Assembly: GCA_030610025.1 (NCBI GenBank)
Contig: JAUWSP010000145.1
Span: forward strand, 1-6,742
Direction of reading: 5' to 3'
Source: Acidobacteriota bacterium
Lineage (GTDB): Bacteria; Acidobacteriota; Thermoanaerobaculia; Multivoradales; JAHEKO01
Length of the DNA stretch: 6,742 nt
Part shown: one piece after another, positions 1-5,551 of the stretch
Layout: each line of letters opens with the position of its first letter
Position numbering within the stretch: the stretch's first letter is position 1
The notes under the pieces: model-generated
The model's database searches: none
What the model was told of the DNA's origin: nothing
What the model saw: the letters and a program-made list of their open reading frames with translations, nothing else
Translations under genes and position numbers: made by a program

Positions 1-74
1 GCAATCATCAGGAACGCCACCAACGTCACGATGACGAAGGTGAACATGAAAACGCCGAGTGCGATGGTAGTCAT
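1..74 (-). CDS. nqrF: NqrF, FAD and [2Fe-2S] subunit of Na+-NQR (N-terminal 24 residues only)
   Basis: Only the first 24 codons are inside the window; the gene continues past the left edge. The visible residues begin MTTIALGVFMF and form a single very hydrophobic helix, which matches the N-terminal membrane anchor of NqrF. In the family this anchor is followed by a ferredoxin-like [2Fe-2S] domain and an FAD/NADH-binding reductase domain on the cytoplasmic side, where NADH donates electrons to the complex; none of that is visible here. The start follows the nqrE stop by 4 bp. Unlike nqrB, C, D and E it has no good Shine-Dalgarno sequence at the usual distance, so its translation probably depends on ribosomes finishing nqrE. 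The assignment rests on position as last gene of the nqr operon plus the helix, not on catalytic motifs. Confidence 0.88.
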   Translation of the reverse strand, partial: MTTIALGVFMFTFVIVTLVAFLMI

Positions 75-78
75 GGTT

Positions 79-696
79 CTAGAGTTGGATTCCGCCGAAG
101 GCCATGAATCCGATGGCCATCAGGCCGGTAATGATGAAAGTGATTCCCAGGCCGCGCAGCGCCGCCGGGATATCGTGATAACGGAGACGTTCCCGAATCG
201 CCGCCAGCGCCACAATGGCCAATGCCCATCCAATACCCGAGGCAATGCCGAAGACGGTACTCTCGCCGAGAGTGTAATCACGCTCCACCATCCAGAGTGA
301 TGCGCCGAGGATGGCGCAGTTGACGGCGATCAACGGCAAGAAGACGCCGAGTGCCGAATAGAGCTTCGGCATGTAGCGATCCATCACCATTTCGACGATC
401 TGGACCATGGCGGCGATGGTGCCGATGTAGGTGAGGAAGCCGAGAAAGGAGAGGTCGTAGCGGGCCAGATCCGGGCTCACCCAGGCCAGCGCACCCTCCT
501 TCAACAGGTAGGTGTAGATCAGGTTGTTCATCGGCACCGTGATGCCTAGAACGAAGATGACGGCGGAGCCCAGGCCGATGGCGGTCTCGACCTTGCGCGA
601 GACGGCGAGAAACGAGCACATGCCCAGAAAGAAGGCAAGGGCCATGTTCTCGACGAAGATGGACTTGACGGCGAGGCTCAGGTAGTGCTCGAGCAT
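79..696 (-). CDS. nqrE: NqrE, membrane subunit E of Na+-NQR
   Basis: A 205-residue integral membrane protein with about six transmembrane helices, closely resembling NqrE (recognisable stretches: [45 protein letters not shown]). NqrE pairs with its homologue NqrD, in inverted topology, to form part of the Na+-translocating membrane core. Cys27 and Cys127 correspond to the two conserved NqrE cysteines which, with two from NqrD, ligate an intramembrane [2Fe-2S] cluster relaying electrons from NqrF to NqrC. Compared from memory with the 198-residue Vibrio protein, it has one extra N-terminal residue and a loop about six residues longer before the DLSFLGF segment (near residues 66-81). The ATG lies 1 bp after the nqrD stop and has a strong GGAGGAAG Shine-Dalgarno (703-710) six bases upstream, embedded in the last codons of nqrD. 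Family assignment is firm. Confidence 0.97.
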   Translation of the reverse strand: MLEHYLSLAVKSIFVENMALAFFLGMCSFLAVSRKVETAIGLGSAVIFVLGITVPMNNLIYTYLLKEGALAWVSPDLARYDLSFLGFLTYIGTIAAMVQIVEMVMDRYMPKLYSALGVFLPLIAVNCAILGASLWMVERDYTLGESTVFGIASGIGWALAIVALAAIRERLRYHDIPAALRGLGITFIITGLMAIGFMAFGGIQL

Positions 697-697
697 C

Positions 698-1321
698 TCA
701 GTCTTCCTCCATCTGATCTGGTTTCCAGACCCTCAGGCCCCAGATCAGGAAGCCGATGATGAAGAAGGCGGCAGGCGAGTAGAGCATCATGCCGTTGGGG
801 TTGTACCAGCCCCCGTCGGAGACGAGCGGCATTACCTGCTTGCCGAACAAGGAGCCGGAGCCGAAGAACTCCCTCAGGAAAGCCGTGATCATCAGGATGA
901 GGGCGTAGCCCAGGCCGTTTCCGATGCCGTCCAGGAGGCTCAAGCCCGGCGGATTGGCCATGGCAAAGGCCTCCGCCCGCCCCATGATGATGCAGTTGGT
1001 GATGATGAGGCCGACGAATACCGAGAGCTGTTTCGAGATGTCCCAGAGATAGGCCTTGAGGATCTGATCGGTGACGATCACCAACGAGGCGATGATCGTC
1101 AACTGGACGATGATCCTGATGTTGGTGGGGATGCTGTTGCGCAGCAGGCTGATGGCCACGTTCGACAGCGTCAATACGCAGATCACCGCGATGCTCATGA
1201 CCAGCGAGGTGTCCATACGCGTGGTCACCGCCAACGCCGAGCAGATACCCAGCACCTGTAGGGTAATCGGGTTCTCGTTGAATAGGGGATCGACCAGCGC
1301 TTCTCGATTCTTGCTCTCCAT
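698..1321 (-). CDS. nqrD: NqrD, membrane subunit D of Na+-NQR
   Basis: A 207-residue membrane protein with about six helices and clear NqrD signatures: [46 protein letters not shown] and [13 protein letters not shown]. With NqrE it forms the symmetric membrane pair that carries a [2Fe-2S] cluster and contributes to the Na+ pathway. Cys27 and Cys110 match the two conserved ligand cysteines of the family; Cys48 is an additional cysteine. The open frame extends upstream to 1549 inside nqrC, but the real start is the ATG at 1319-1321. It gives an N-terminus ([19 protein letters not shown]) that aligns with known NqrD, it shares one base with the nqrC stop (TGATG), and it has a strong AAGGAGGG Shine-Dalgarno seven bases upstream. 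Length is close to the usual 205-210 residues. Confidence 0.97.
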   Translation of the reverse strand: MESKNREALVDPLFNENPITLQVLGICSALAVTTRMDTSLVMSIAVICVLTLSNVAISLLRNSIPTNIRIIVQLTIIASLVIVTDQILKAYLWDISKQLSVFVGLIITNCIIMGRAEAFAMANPPGLSLLDGIGNGLGYALILMITAFLREFFGSGSLFGKQVMPLVSDGGWYNPNGMMLYSPAAFFIIGFLIWGLRVWKPDQMEED

Positions 1322-2097
1322 CAGGTCGCCCTCCTTCGTGAGAGGTTCTCCAGGTAGGGGCCCAGGACCTCGTCTCCCAACCAGAAGTGCACCAGGTTGG
1401 TGACCCCGCGGGCAGTGAGGGTGGCTCCGGACAGGCCGTCGACTTCGTAGGGGTCCTCGGCGGGTGGCCCGGCAGGACCTTTGATGACCGTGATCTTCGG
1501 CTGACCATCTTCGCCGAATGCCTTTCGACCCACCCAGCGTGCCTTCCACTTGGGGTTGTCCACCTCACCCCCCAGCCCCGGGGTCTCGCCATGTTGGTAG
1601 AAGGTGATGCCGCGGATGGTCTCGAGGTCGTTATCGAGAGCGATGAAGCCGTAGAGGGTGGACCAGAGACCGTATCCCTGGATCGGCAGCACGATACCTT
1701 CGACGCCGTTGTCTCCCAGCACCTCATAGACCAGCACATGGTCCGGTAGCCTTTGGACCAGAGCGCGATTCTTTGGAGCGACGCTGCTGGTCTCGGGATC
1801 CTTGGCCGCTCGAACCTGATCGAACGTGGCCGGGTCGATGTCCGTCGCCTCCTCACCGGTTTCGAGGTTGACGACGACCATGCGGATGTTCTCGAACCGG
1901 CGCTGGACCTCTACCGCGTCGATCTTCTCGCCGGCTTCCAGGAGGCCCGCCGCCAACAGGACATTGCGCTGCTTCTCGAGGGCGGCATTGATCTCCTGCG
2001 CCGGTTTCAGGGAGACGGCCGCCGAGGAGACGACGATGGCGCAAACGATGCAGACAGCCGTGGCGAAGAGAATCGTATAGAGCGCACTACGTTGCAT
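1321..2097 (-). CDS. nqrC: NqrC, covalent-FMN subunit of Na+-NQR
   Basis: A 258-residue protein with one N-terminal transmembrane helix (about residues 7-30, containing Cys16 and Cys19, followed by a lysine/glutamate-rich segment) and a large periplasmic FMN-binding domain. The flavinylation motif DGLSGAT is at residues 220-226, so Thr226 should carry FMN through a phosphoester bond made by the ApbE flavin transferase. In the complex this FMN receives electrons from the NqrD/NqrE iron-sulphur cluster and passes them to the FMN of NqrB. Other conserved stretches are [15 protein letters not shown] (141-155) and [16 protein letters not shown] (169-184). Length is almost the same as Vibrio NqrC (about 257, from memory). 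The gene overlaps the end of nqrB by 11 bp and has a GGAGGA Shine-Dalgarno (2107-2112) nine bases before its ATG. No ApbE gene is visible in the window. Confidence 0.97.
   Translation of the reverse strand: MQRSALYTILFATAVCIVCAIVVSSAAVSLKPAQEINAALEKQRNVLLAAGLLEAGEKIDAVEVQRRFENIRMVVVNLETGEEATDIDPATFDQVRAAKDPETSSVAPKNRALVQRLPDHVLVYEVLGDNGVEGIVLPIQGYGLWSTLYGFIALDNDLETIRGITFYQHGETPGLGGEVDNPKWKARWVGRKAFGEDGQPKITVIKGPAGPPAEDPYEVDGLSGATLTARGVTNLVHFWLGDEVLGPYLENLSRRRAT
1329..1336 (-). promoter_or_regulatory. Shine-Dalgarno site that fixes the start of nqrD
   Basis: Reads AAGGAGGG on the minus strand, seven bases before the nqrD ATG and inside the 3' end of nqrC. It identifies the internal ATG, rather than the far upstream end of the open frame, as the nqrD start and indicates coupled translation across the TGATG junction. 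Confidence 0.78.
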
Positions 2098-3304
2098 AGC
2101 GTCGCATCCTCCGTTTGACGTTGCCAGCCACCACGAAGTGATCGATCAAGGGAGCCATGACATTCATCAGCAGGATGGCCAGCATCATGCCTTCGGGGTA
2201 GGCCGGATTGACGACCCGGATGAGCACTGCGAGGACGCCAATCAGGAATCCGTAGATCCAACGTCCCTTGTCGGTCTGGGTTGCCGAGACCGGATCGGTG
2301 GCCATGAAGACCATCCCGAAAGCCCAGCCTCCCAGCACGAAGTGCCACCAGAGGGGAATGGCGAAGAGAGGATTCGTGTCGGAACCGATGGCATTGAGCC
2401 CCAACACCATGACGACCGTGCCGATGACGACTCCGGTCATGATGCGCCAGGAACCGATCCGCGTGATCAACAAGATAACGGCGCCGATCAGGCAGGCCAG
2501 TGCCGAAGTCTCGCCCATGGATCCCGGGATGAAGCCGAGAAAGGCATCCCACCAGGTCACTCCCTGAGCTACTGCTGCCTGTCCCTGCTCTCCGGCCACC
2601 GCGAGCCATGTGGCGCCGCTGATCCCGTCAGCACCGGTCTTGGCGGCGATCCAGACGGCATCTCCGGAGATCTCGATCGGATAGGCGAAGAACAGGAAAG
2701 CGCGTGCGAGCAGCGCCGGGTTGAGAAAGTTCATGCCGGTGCCGCCGAAGATCTCCTTGCCCAGCACCACGCCGAAGCTGATCCCGATCGCGACCTGCCA
2801 GAGAGGAATCGTTGCCGGCAGGATGAGTGGGAAAAGAAATCCCGTGACGAAGAAGCCCTCGGCCACCTCGTGCTTGCGAATCGAGGCGAAGAGGACCTCC
2901 CAGAAGCCGCCAGCCGCGAAAGTGACGATCATCACCGGGAAGAAATAGAGCGAACCGTGCACCATGCAGGCCCAGAGGCTCCCCGGATCGAAGGCCAGCC
3001 CCATCGCCTCCATGGCGCTGGTCTGCCACCGATCCAGCGGTGCGGCCCCGTTCGAGATCGCCAGGTGGGCTTGATAGCCGGTGTTGTAGAGCGCCATCAG
3101 GATGGCCGGCACCAGGGCCCAGACGACGGTCATCATCATCCGCTTGAGGTCGAGGCCGTCGCGCACATGGGAGGGGCCGGCGGTGACTTTGCCGGGCGTG
3201 TAGAGGATGGTGTCCCCGGCCTCCCAGAGGGTGTGCAGCTTCTCGAGCTTGCCGCCCGTCTCGAAGTGCTTGGCCTGTTGGTCTAGTAAGGAACGGAAAG
3301 ACAC
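2087..3304 (-). CDS. nqrB: NqrB, FMN/riboflavin and quinone-site membrane subunit of Na+-NQR
   Basis: A 405-residue polytopic membrane protein, predicted about ten helices, recognised as NqrB from HFETGGK (13-19), LYTPGKVT (34-41), [12 protein letters not shown] (45-56), [16 protein letters not shown] (132-147), [22 protein letters not shown] (within 182-203) and the C-terminal [10 protein letters not shown] region. The motif DGISGAT places the covalently bound FMN at Thr232, equivalent to Thr236 of Vibrio. The family also binds riboflavin non-covalently and provides most of the ubiquinone site and the Na+ channel. The start is GTG at 3302-3304, chosen because the resulting N-terminus ([10 protein letters not shown]) aligns with the family and a perfect AAGGAAGG Shine-Dalgarno lies six bases upstream. 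It begins 2 bp after the nqrA stop and its last 11 bp overlap nqrC. It is about ten residues shorter than the Vibrio protein, within family range. Confidence 0.97.
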   Translation of the reverse strand: MSFRSLLDQQAKHFETGGKLEKLHTLWEAGDTILYTPGKVTAGPSHVRDGLDLKRMMMTVVWALVPAILMALYNTGYQAHLAISNGAAPLDRWQTSAMEAMGLAFDPGSLWACMVHGSLYFFPVMIVTFAAGGFWEVLFASIRKHEVAEGFFVTGFLFPLILPATIPLWQVAIGISFGVVLGKEIFGGTGMNFLNPALLARAFLFFAYPIEISGDAVWIAAKTGADGISGATWLAVAGEQGQAAVAQGVTWWDAFLGFIPGSMGETSALACLIGAVILLITRIGSWRIMTGVVIGTVVMVLGLNAIGSDTNPLFAIPLWWHFVLGGWAFGMVFMATDPVSATQTDKGRWIYGFLIGVLAVLIRVVNPAYPEGMMLAILLMNVMAPLIDHFVVAGNVKRRMRRYAT

Positions 3305-3306
3305 GA

Positions 3307-4686
3307 TCAGCCTTCCTTTTCAATGAGGGTCAGAACGTCTCGCAGGCACGGTCCGTAGTCGTTCTTGCCGGGGCAGACGTAGGAGCACAAGGCCACGTCC
3401 TCCTCCGCCAGCTCGAGGCAGCCGAGCCGCTCGGCGGTCTCGATGTCGCGCATCAGCAAAGACTTGAGAAGTTGGTTGGGCATCAGGTCGAAAGGCACGA
3501 CTTTTTCGTACACGCCGATGGGAACGATGTTGCGCTCCGAGCCATGCAGCGCGGTCGTCATTGCGAAGCGCTTGCCGGGAACAAGGGCTCCGAGATGAGT
3601 CTTGACGACGGAGTACTTGTTGCTGCCAGGCGTCAACCAACCCAGGAATTCCCGCTCCCTGCCCTCGGCGAGCACGGTGATCTGATTGTCGTAGCGGCCC
3701 AGATAGCCGAGCTCGGCGCCCATGGCCGTGCGGCCGGAGAGCGCTGAGCCCGAGATCATCCGGACCTCACCCTCGGCCAGCTCTCCTTCGACCAGGGCAT
3801 CGGTCGAGGCGCCGATCCGCGTCCGTAGCAGACGCGGCTGCTTCACCATCGGGCCGCCTAGTGAGATGACGCGATCCAAATAGAGCGCGCCAGAATCGAA
3901 GAGCTCGCCGATGGCGACGACATCCTGATAACCCAGATACCAGACGAGCTTGTGGCGATTGACCGGGTCGAGAGTGTGGATGTGAAAACCGACGGTACCG
4001 GCCGGGTGCGGGCCACTGAACTGTTCGACCTGAATGCGGTTCTCGTCGGGCAGATCGAGGGACATCCCGGGCTCGGTGCAGACGAAGACTGTGCCTTCGG
4101 TGAGCTTGGCGATCGCGGCCAGGCCGAGCTTGAAGCGATGACCCTGGTCGGCCATGGCTACCTCGACCGAGGGGGCCAGCGGGTTGGAGTCGGTGACGGT
4201 GACGAAGATGGAGTGGGGTCGCCCCTCGGGATCGGCCACGCGAGCGAAGGGTCGGCCGCGGAGCGCCGCCCACAGCCCCGCTTCAATCAGCAGTGCTTTG
4301 ACTTGCGCTCCGGTCAGGCTCGTCGGGTGTTTGCCGGTGTAGGAGCTGAAAGCAACCTGCTCGGCGCTGCCGGCTCGGCCTTCGAGCTCGGCCCGGCTGA
4401 GCTCGATGACCATGGACTGGAAGACGCGCTTCTCACCACGGTTGAGGGCCACCACCTTGCCGGCTCCCGGCGAGGTGAAGCGAACCCCCGGCATCTTCTT
4501 GTCTTCGAAGAGCAGCTGGCCGCGCTTGACGGCCTCGCCCACCTTGACGTGCATGGTGGGCCGGAGGCCGGGATAGTCGGCCCCCAGGAGGGCGACACGA
4601 GTGGACGCGCGTGCGGCTTCGACCTGCTGTGTGGGCTCACCCTGGATGGGCAGACGCAGGCCACGTTTGGACTTGTGCAGTGCCAT
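3307..4686 (-). CDS. nqrA: NqrA, cytoplasmic subunit A of Na+-NQR
   Basis: First gene of the nqr operon, 459 residues with the ATG at 4684-4686. NqrA is a soluble, cofactor-free subunit related to RnfC that docks on the cytoplasmic face and has been linked to quinone binding. Recognisable stretches include [13 protein letters not shown] near the N-terminus, [81 protein letters not shown], and the C-terminal C-x3-C-PGK motif (Cys434, Cys438) with a further Cys447. This start puts the RGLRLPI segment where Vibrio NqrA has KKGLDLPI, about two residues further in. The frame stays open a further 46 codons upstream to a GTG at 4822-4824, with another ATG at 4789-4791 and one at 4747-4749, but that extension (Pro/Ser/Thr-rich) has no family resemblance. 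The Shine-Dalgarno for the chosen ATG is weak (GCGGAA, ten bases upstream), so the exact start is less certain than the gene identity. Confidence 0.95.
   Translation of the reverse strand: MALHKSKRGLRLPIQGEPTQQVEAARASTRVALLGADYPGLRPTMHVKVGEAVKRGQLLFEDKKMPGVRFTSPGAGKVVALNRGEKRVFQSMVIELSRAELEGRAGSAEQVAFSSYTGKHPTSLTGAQVKALLIEAGLWAALRGRPFARVADPEGRPHSIFVTVTDSNPLAPSVEVAMADQGHRFKLGLAAIAKLTEGTVFVCTEPGMSLDLPDENRIQVEQFSGPHPAGTVGFHIHTLDPVNRHKLVWYLGYQDVVAIGELFDSGALYLDRVISLGGPMVKQPRLLRTRIGASTDALVEGELAEGEVRMISGSALSGRTAMGAELGYLGRYDNQITVLAEGREREFLGWLTPGSNKYSVVKTHLGALVPGKRFAMTTALHGSERNIVPIGVYEKVVPFDLMPNQLLKSLLMRDIETAERLGCLELAEEDVALCSYVCPGKNDYGPCLRDVLTLIEKEG
3311..3318 (-). promoter_or_regulatory. Shine-Dalgarno site that fixes the GTG start of nqrB
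   Basis: Reads AAGGAAGG on the minus strand, six bases before the GTG at 3302-3304, and lies within the last codons of nqrA (the KEG end). There is no ATG nearby that would give a family-like N-terminus, so this site supports the non-ATG start. Confidence 0.75.
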
Positions 4687-4800
4687 CGGATTTGGGTTCC
4701 GCTGCGGAGTTAGTTCTGTTGGAGCGGCGACTCCCGGCGTCGTCGACATGTGGCTGGGAGCACACCACGACTCGGGGCTTGATTCTTCCATCTTGCGGAA

Positions 4801-4818
4801 AAAAAGGCTAGCCGTTTT
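4801..4818. repeat. Imperfect 18 bp dyad, candidate operator
   Basis: The sequence AAAAAGGCTAGCCGTTTT is symmetric around 4809/4810: GGCTAGCC is a perfect 8 bp palindrome, flanked by one mismatched pair (4805/4814) and then four matching A/T pairs, so 16 of 18 positions are symmetric. It lies between divergent genes, where a dimeric repressor or activator could act on both. I do not recognise it as the site of a known regulator. Confidence 0.35.
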
Positions 4819-4860
4819 CGTCACATTCTTGTTCGCCCTCTGCTACCATCGGAGTAGATT

Positions 4861-4918
4861 GACTGGACAGGCAGTCTTTTGGGTGCTCCACGGTTCGTGG
4901 ACGATCGAAGTGACTGCC
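4861..4918 (+). repeat. Alternative inverted repeats ahead of the CBS gene
   Basis: The element GGCAGTC (4870-4876) can pair with GACTGCC (4912-4918), enclosing a perfect 6 bp hairpin TCCACG-GTT-CGTGGA (4887-4901). The same CAGTC (4872-4876) can alternatively pair with GACTG (4861-4865) across a 6-base loop, followed by four T residues. The right arm ends directly in front of the Shine-Dalgarno AGGGAGG (4919-4925) of the CBS gene. If transcription starts upstream of 4861, the leader RNA could adopt two exclusive folds; otherwise these may be DNA-binding half-sites. Function is unknown. Confidence 0.35.
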
Positions 4919-4931
4919 AGGGAGGCGAGCA

Positions 4932-5474
4932 ATGGACAAGTCGAAGATCCCTACAGCGCGTGACCTCATGGAGAAGGTTCCGACGAACTTTTCGCCGGGC
5001 ATGAACCTTGTCGATGCCATCGAGACACTGGCGGCGATGCATGTCTCGGCAGCTCCGGTGGTGGACGACGACGCCTGTTTCCTCGGCATGCTCACCGACA
5101 AGGACTGCCTTCGTATCGTCTCGGTCTCGGCATTTCACCGGCCCAGAGGCGGCAAGGTGGCCGACTTCCTGTCCACGGTGGAACAGGCCGTCGAGACCGA
5201 AATGGACCTGTTTCGAATTGCCGAGATCTTCCTGACGACCCATTTCACCGTCCTGCCGGTTCTCGAGCGAGGCAAGCTGGTGGGCTGCATCAATCGAGAA
5301 GGCATGCTCAAGGGCATCGCATTCCTTACCAAGGTGGTGGAAGCTGAAGGCGTCAAGGTCGAAGCCGAAGCCAGTGAGGCGGTCGTGCGACCGCGCTCGA
5401 TCGGCGAGATGCAGCAGGCGTTCGGCAAGCTCTCCAAAGAGCAGTTGGTACGGCGTGTCGGCCGCCGTAGCTGA
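4932..5474 (+). CDS. Two-CBS-domain (Bateman module) protein
   Basis: A 180-residue soluble protein with no signal peptide or membrane segment, made of two CBS domains: CBS1 at about residues 8-66 (TARDLM..., SAAPVVDDD at 39-47, GMLTDKDCLRI at 52-62) and CBS2 at about 75-133 (VADFL..., LPVLERGKLVGCINREGMLKGI). CBS pairs form an internal dimer that binds adenine nucleotides or related ligands. CBS1 retains the G-h-h-T-x-x-D ligand motif (Gly52, Thr55, Asp58). In CBS2 the equivalent reads GCINREG, with Asn121 and Gly124 in place of Thr and Asp, so that site may be altered. A charged tail of about 45 residues follows (Glu-rich, then Arg/Lys-rich, ending RRVGRRS), with no effector domain I recognise. 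The ATG has a good Shine-Dalgarno (GGAGG, 4921-4925, six bases upstream). It is divergent from nqrA and co-directional with the cytochrome gene downstream; a respiratory regulatory role is inference from that context. Confidence 0.88.
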   Translation: MDKSKIPTARDLMEKVPTNFSPGMNLVDAIETLAAMHVSAAPVVDDDACFLGMLTDKDCLRIVSVSAFHRPRGGKVADFLSTVEQAVETEMDLFRIAEIFLTTHFTVLPVLERGKLVGCINREGMLKGIAFLTKVVEAEGVKVEAEASEAVVRPRSIGEMQQAFGKLSKEQLVRRVGRRS

Positions 5475-5505
5475 GCCCCCAACATTTCCCAGCTTTATCT
5501 TTACC

Positions 5506-5522
5506 CGCAGGCCGGGCCTGTG
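5506..5522 (+). other. GC-rich hairpin between the CBS gene and the cytochrome gene
   Basis: CGCAGGC (5506-5512) pairs with GCCTGTG (5516-5522), including one G-T wobble, around a CGG loop; the inner part is a 13-base near-perfect palindrome. It lies 32 bp after the CBS stop and 30 bp before the cytochrome ATG. It is not followed by a T-tract (next bases TTGCAATA), so it is a poor intrinsic terminator. It might mark an RNA processing or attenuation point, or simply be fortuitous. Confidence 0.3.
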
Positions 5523-5551
5523 TTGCAATAGCTGTCGATGAGGGGGACCGC

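Larger units (their letters stand above)
4687..4931. promoter_or_regulatory. Divergent intergenic region between nqrA and the CBS-domain gene
   Basis: These 245 bp separate two outward-facing transcription units and therefore should contain the promoters for both. I could not find a convincing sigma-70 -35/-10 pair in either direction: a TTGACT at 4859-4864 faces the CBS gene but has no -10-like hexamer at 16-18 bp. The visible structure is an A7 tract at 4799-4805 leading into an imperfect dyad (4801-4818), and inverted repeats in 4861-4918. About 138 bp of the region (4687-4824) is also open in the nqrA frame. The promoter role is inferred from gene orientation, not from recognised promoter elements. 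Confidence 0.5.

Noticed and set aside
678..1856. A 392-codon open frame on the minus strand across nqrC, nqrD and the end of the next gene
   Set aside because: It overlaps two certain nqr genes in another frame; the translation is Arg/Pro/His-rich, typical of a shadow frame in GC-rich DNA.
2138..3286. A 382-codon open frame on the plus strand, antisense to nqrB
   Set aside because: Translation is dominated by Asp, Glu, His, Gly and Arg with no recognisable fold or ribosome site; it mirrors the codon bias of nqrB.
3952..4713. A 253-codon open frame on the plus strand, antisense to nqrA
   Set aside because: Lies wholly opposite a clear NqrA coding region and its start; composition is that of an antisense shadow.
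4859..4864. TTGACT as a -35 box for the CBS gene
   Set aside because: The bases at 16-18 bp downstream do not resemble a -10 hexamer, so a sigma-70 promoter cannot be supported here.
4821..5528. A 235-codon open frame on the minus strand across the CBS gene and intergenic region
   Set aside because: Antisense to a clear two-CBS-domain protein; no recognisable motifs and Asp/His/Arg-rich composition.
5506..5530. Intrinsic terminator after the CBS gene
   Set aside because: There is a good stem but no run of T after it, so it was listed only as a hairpin of unknown role.
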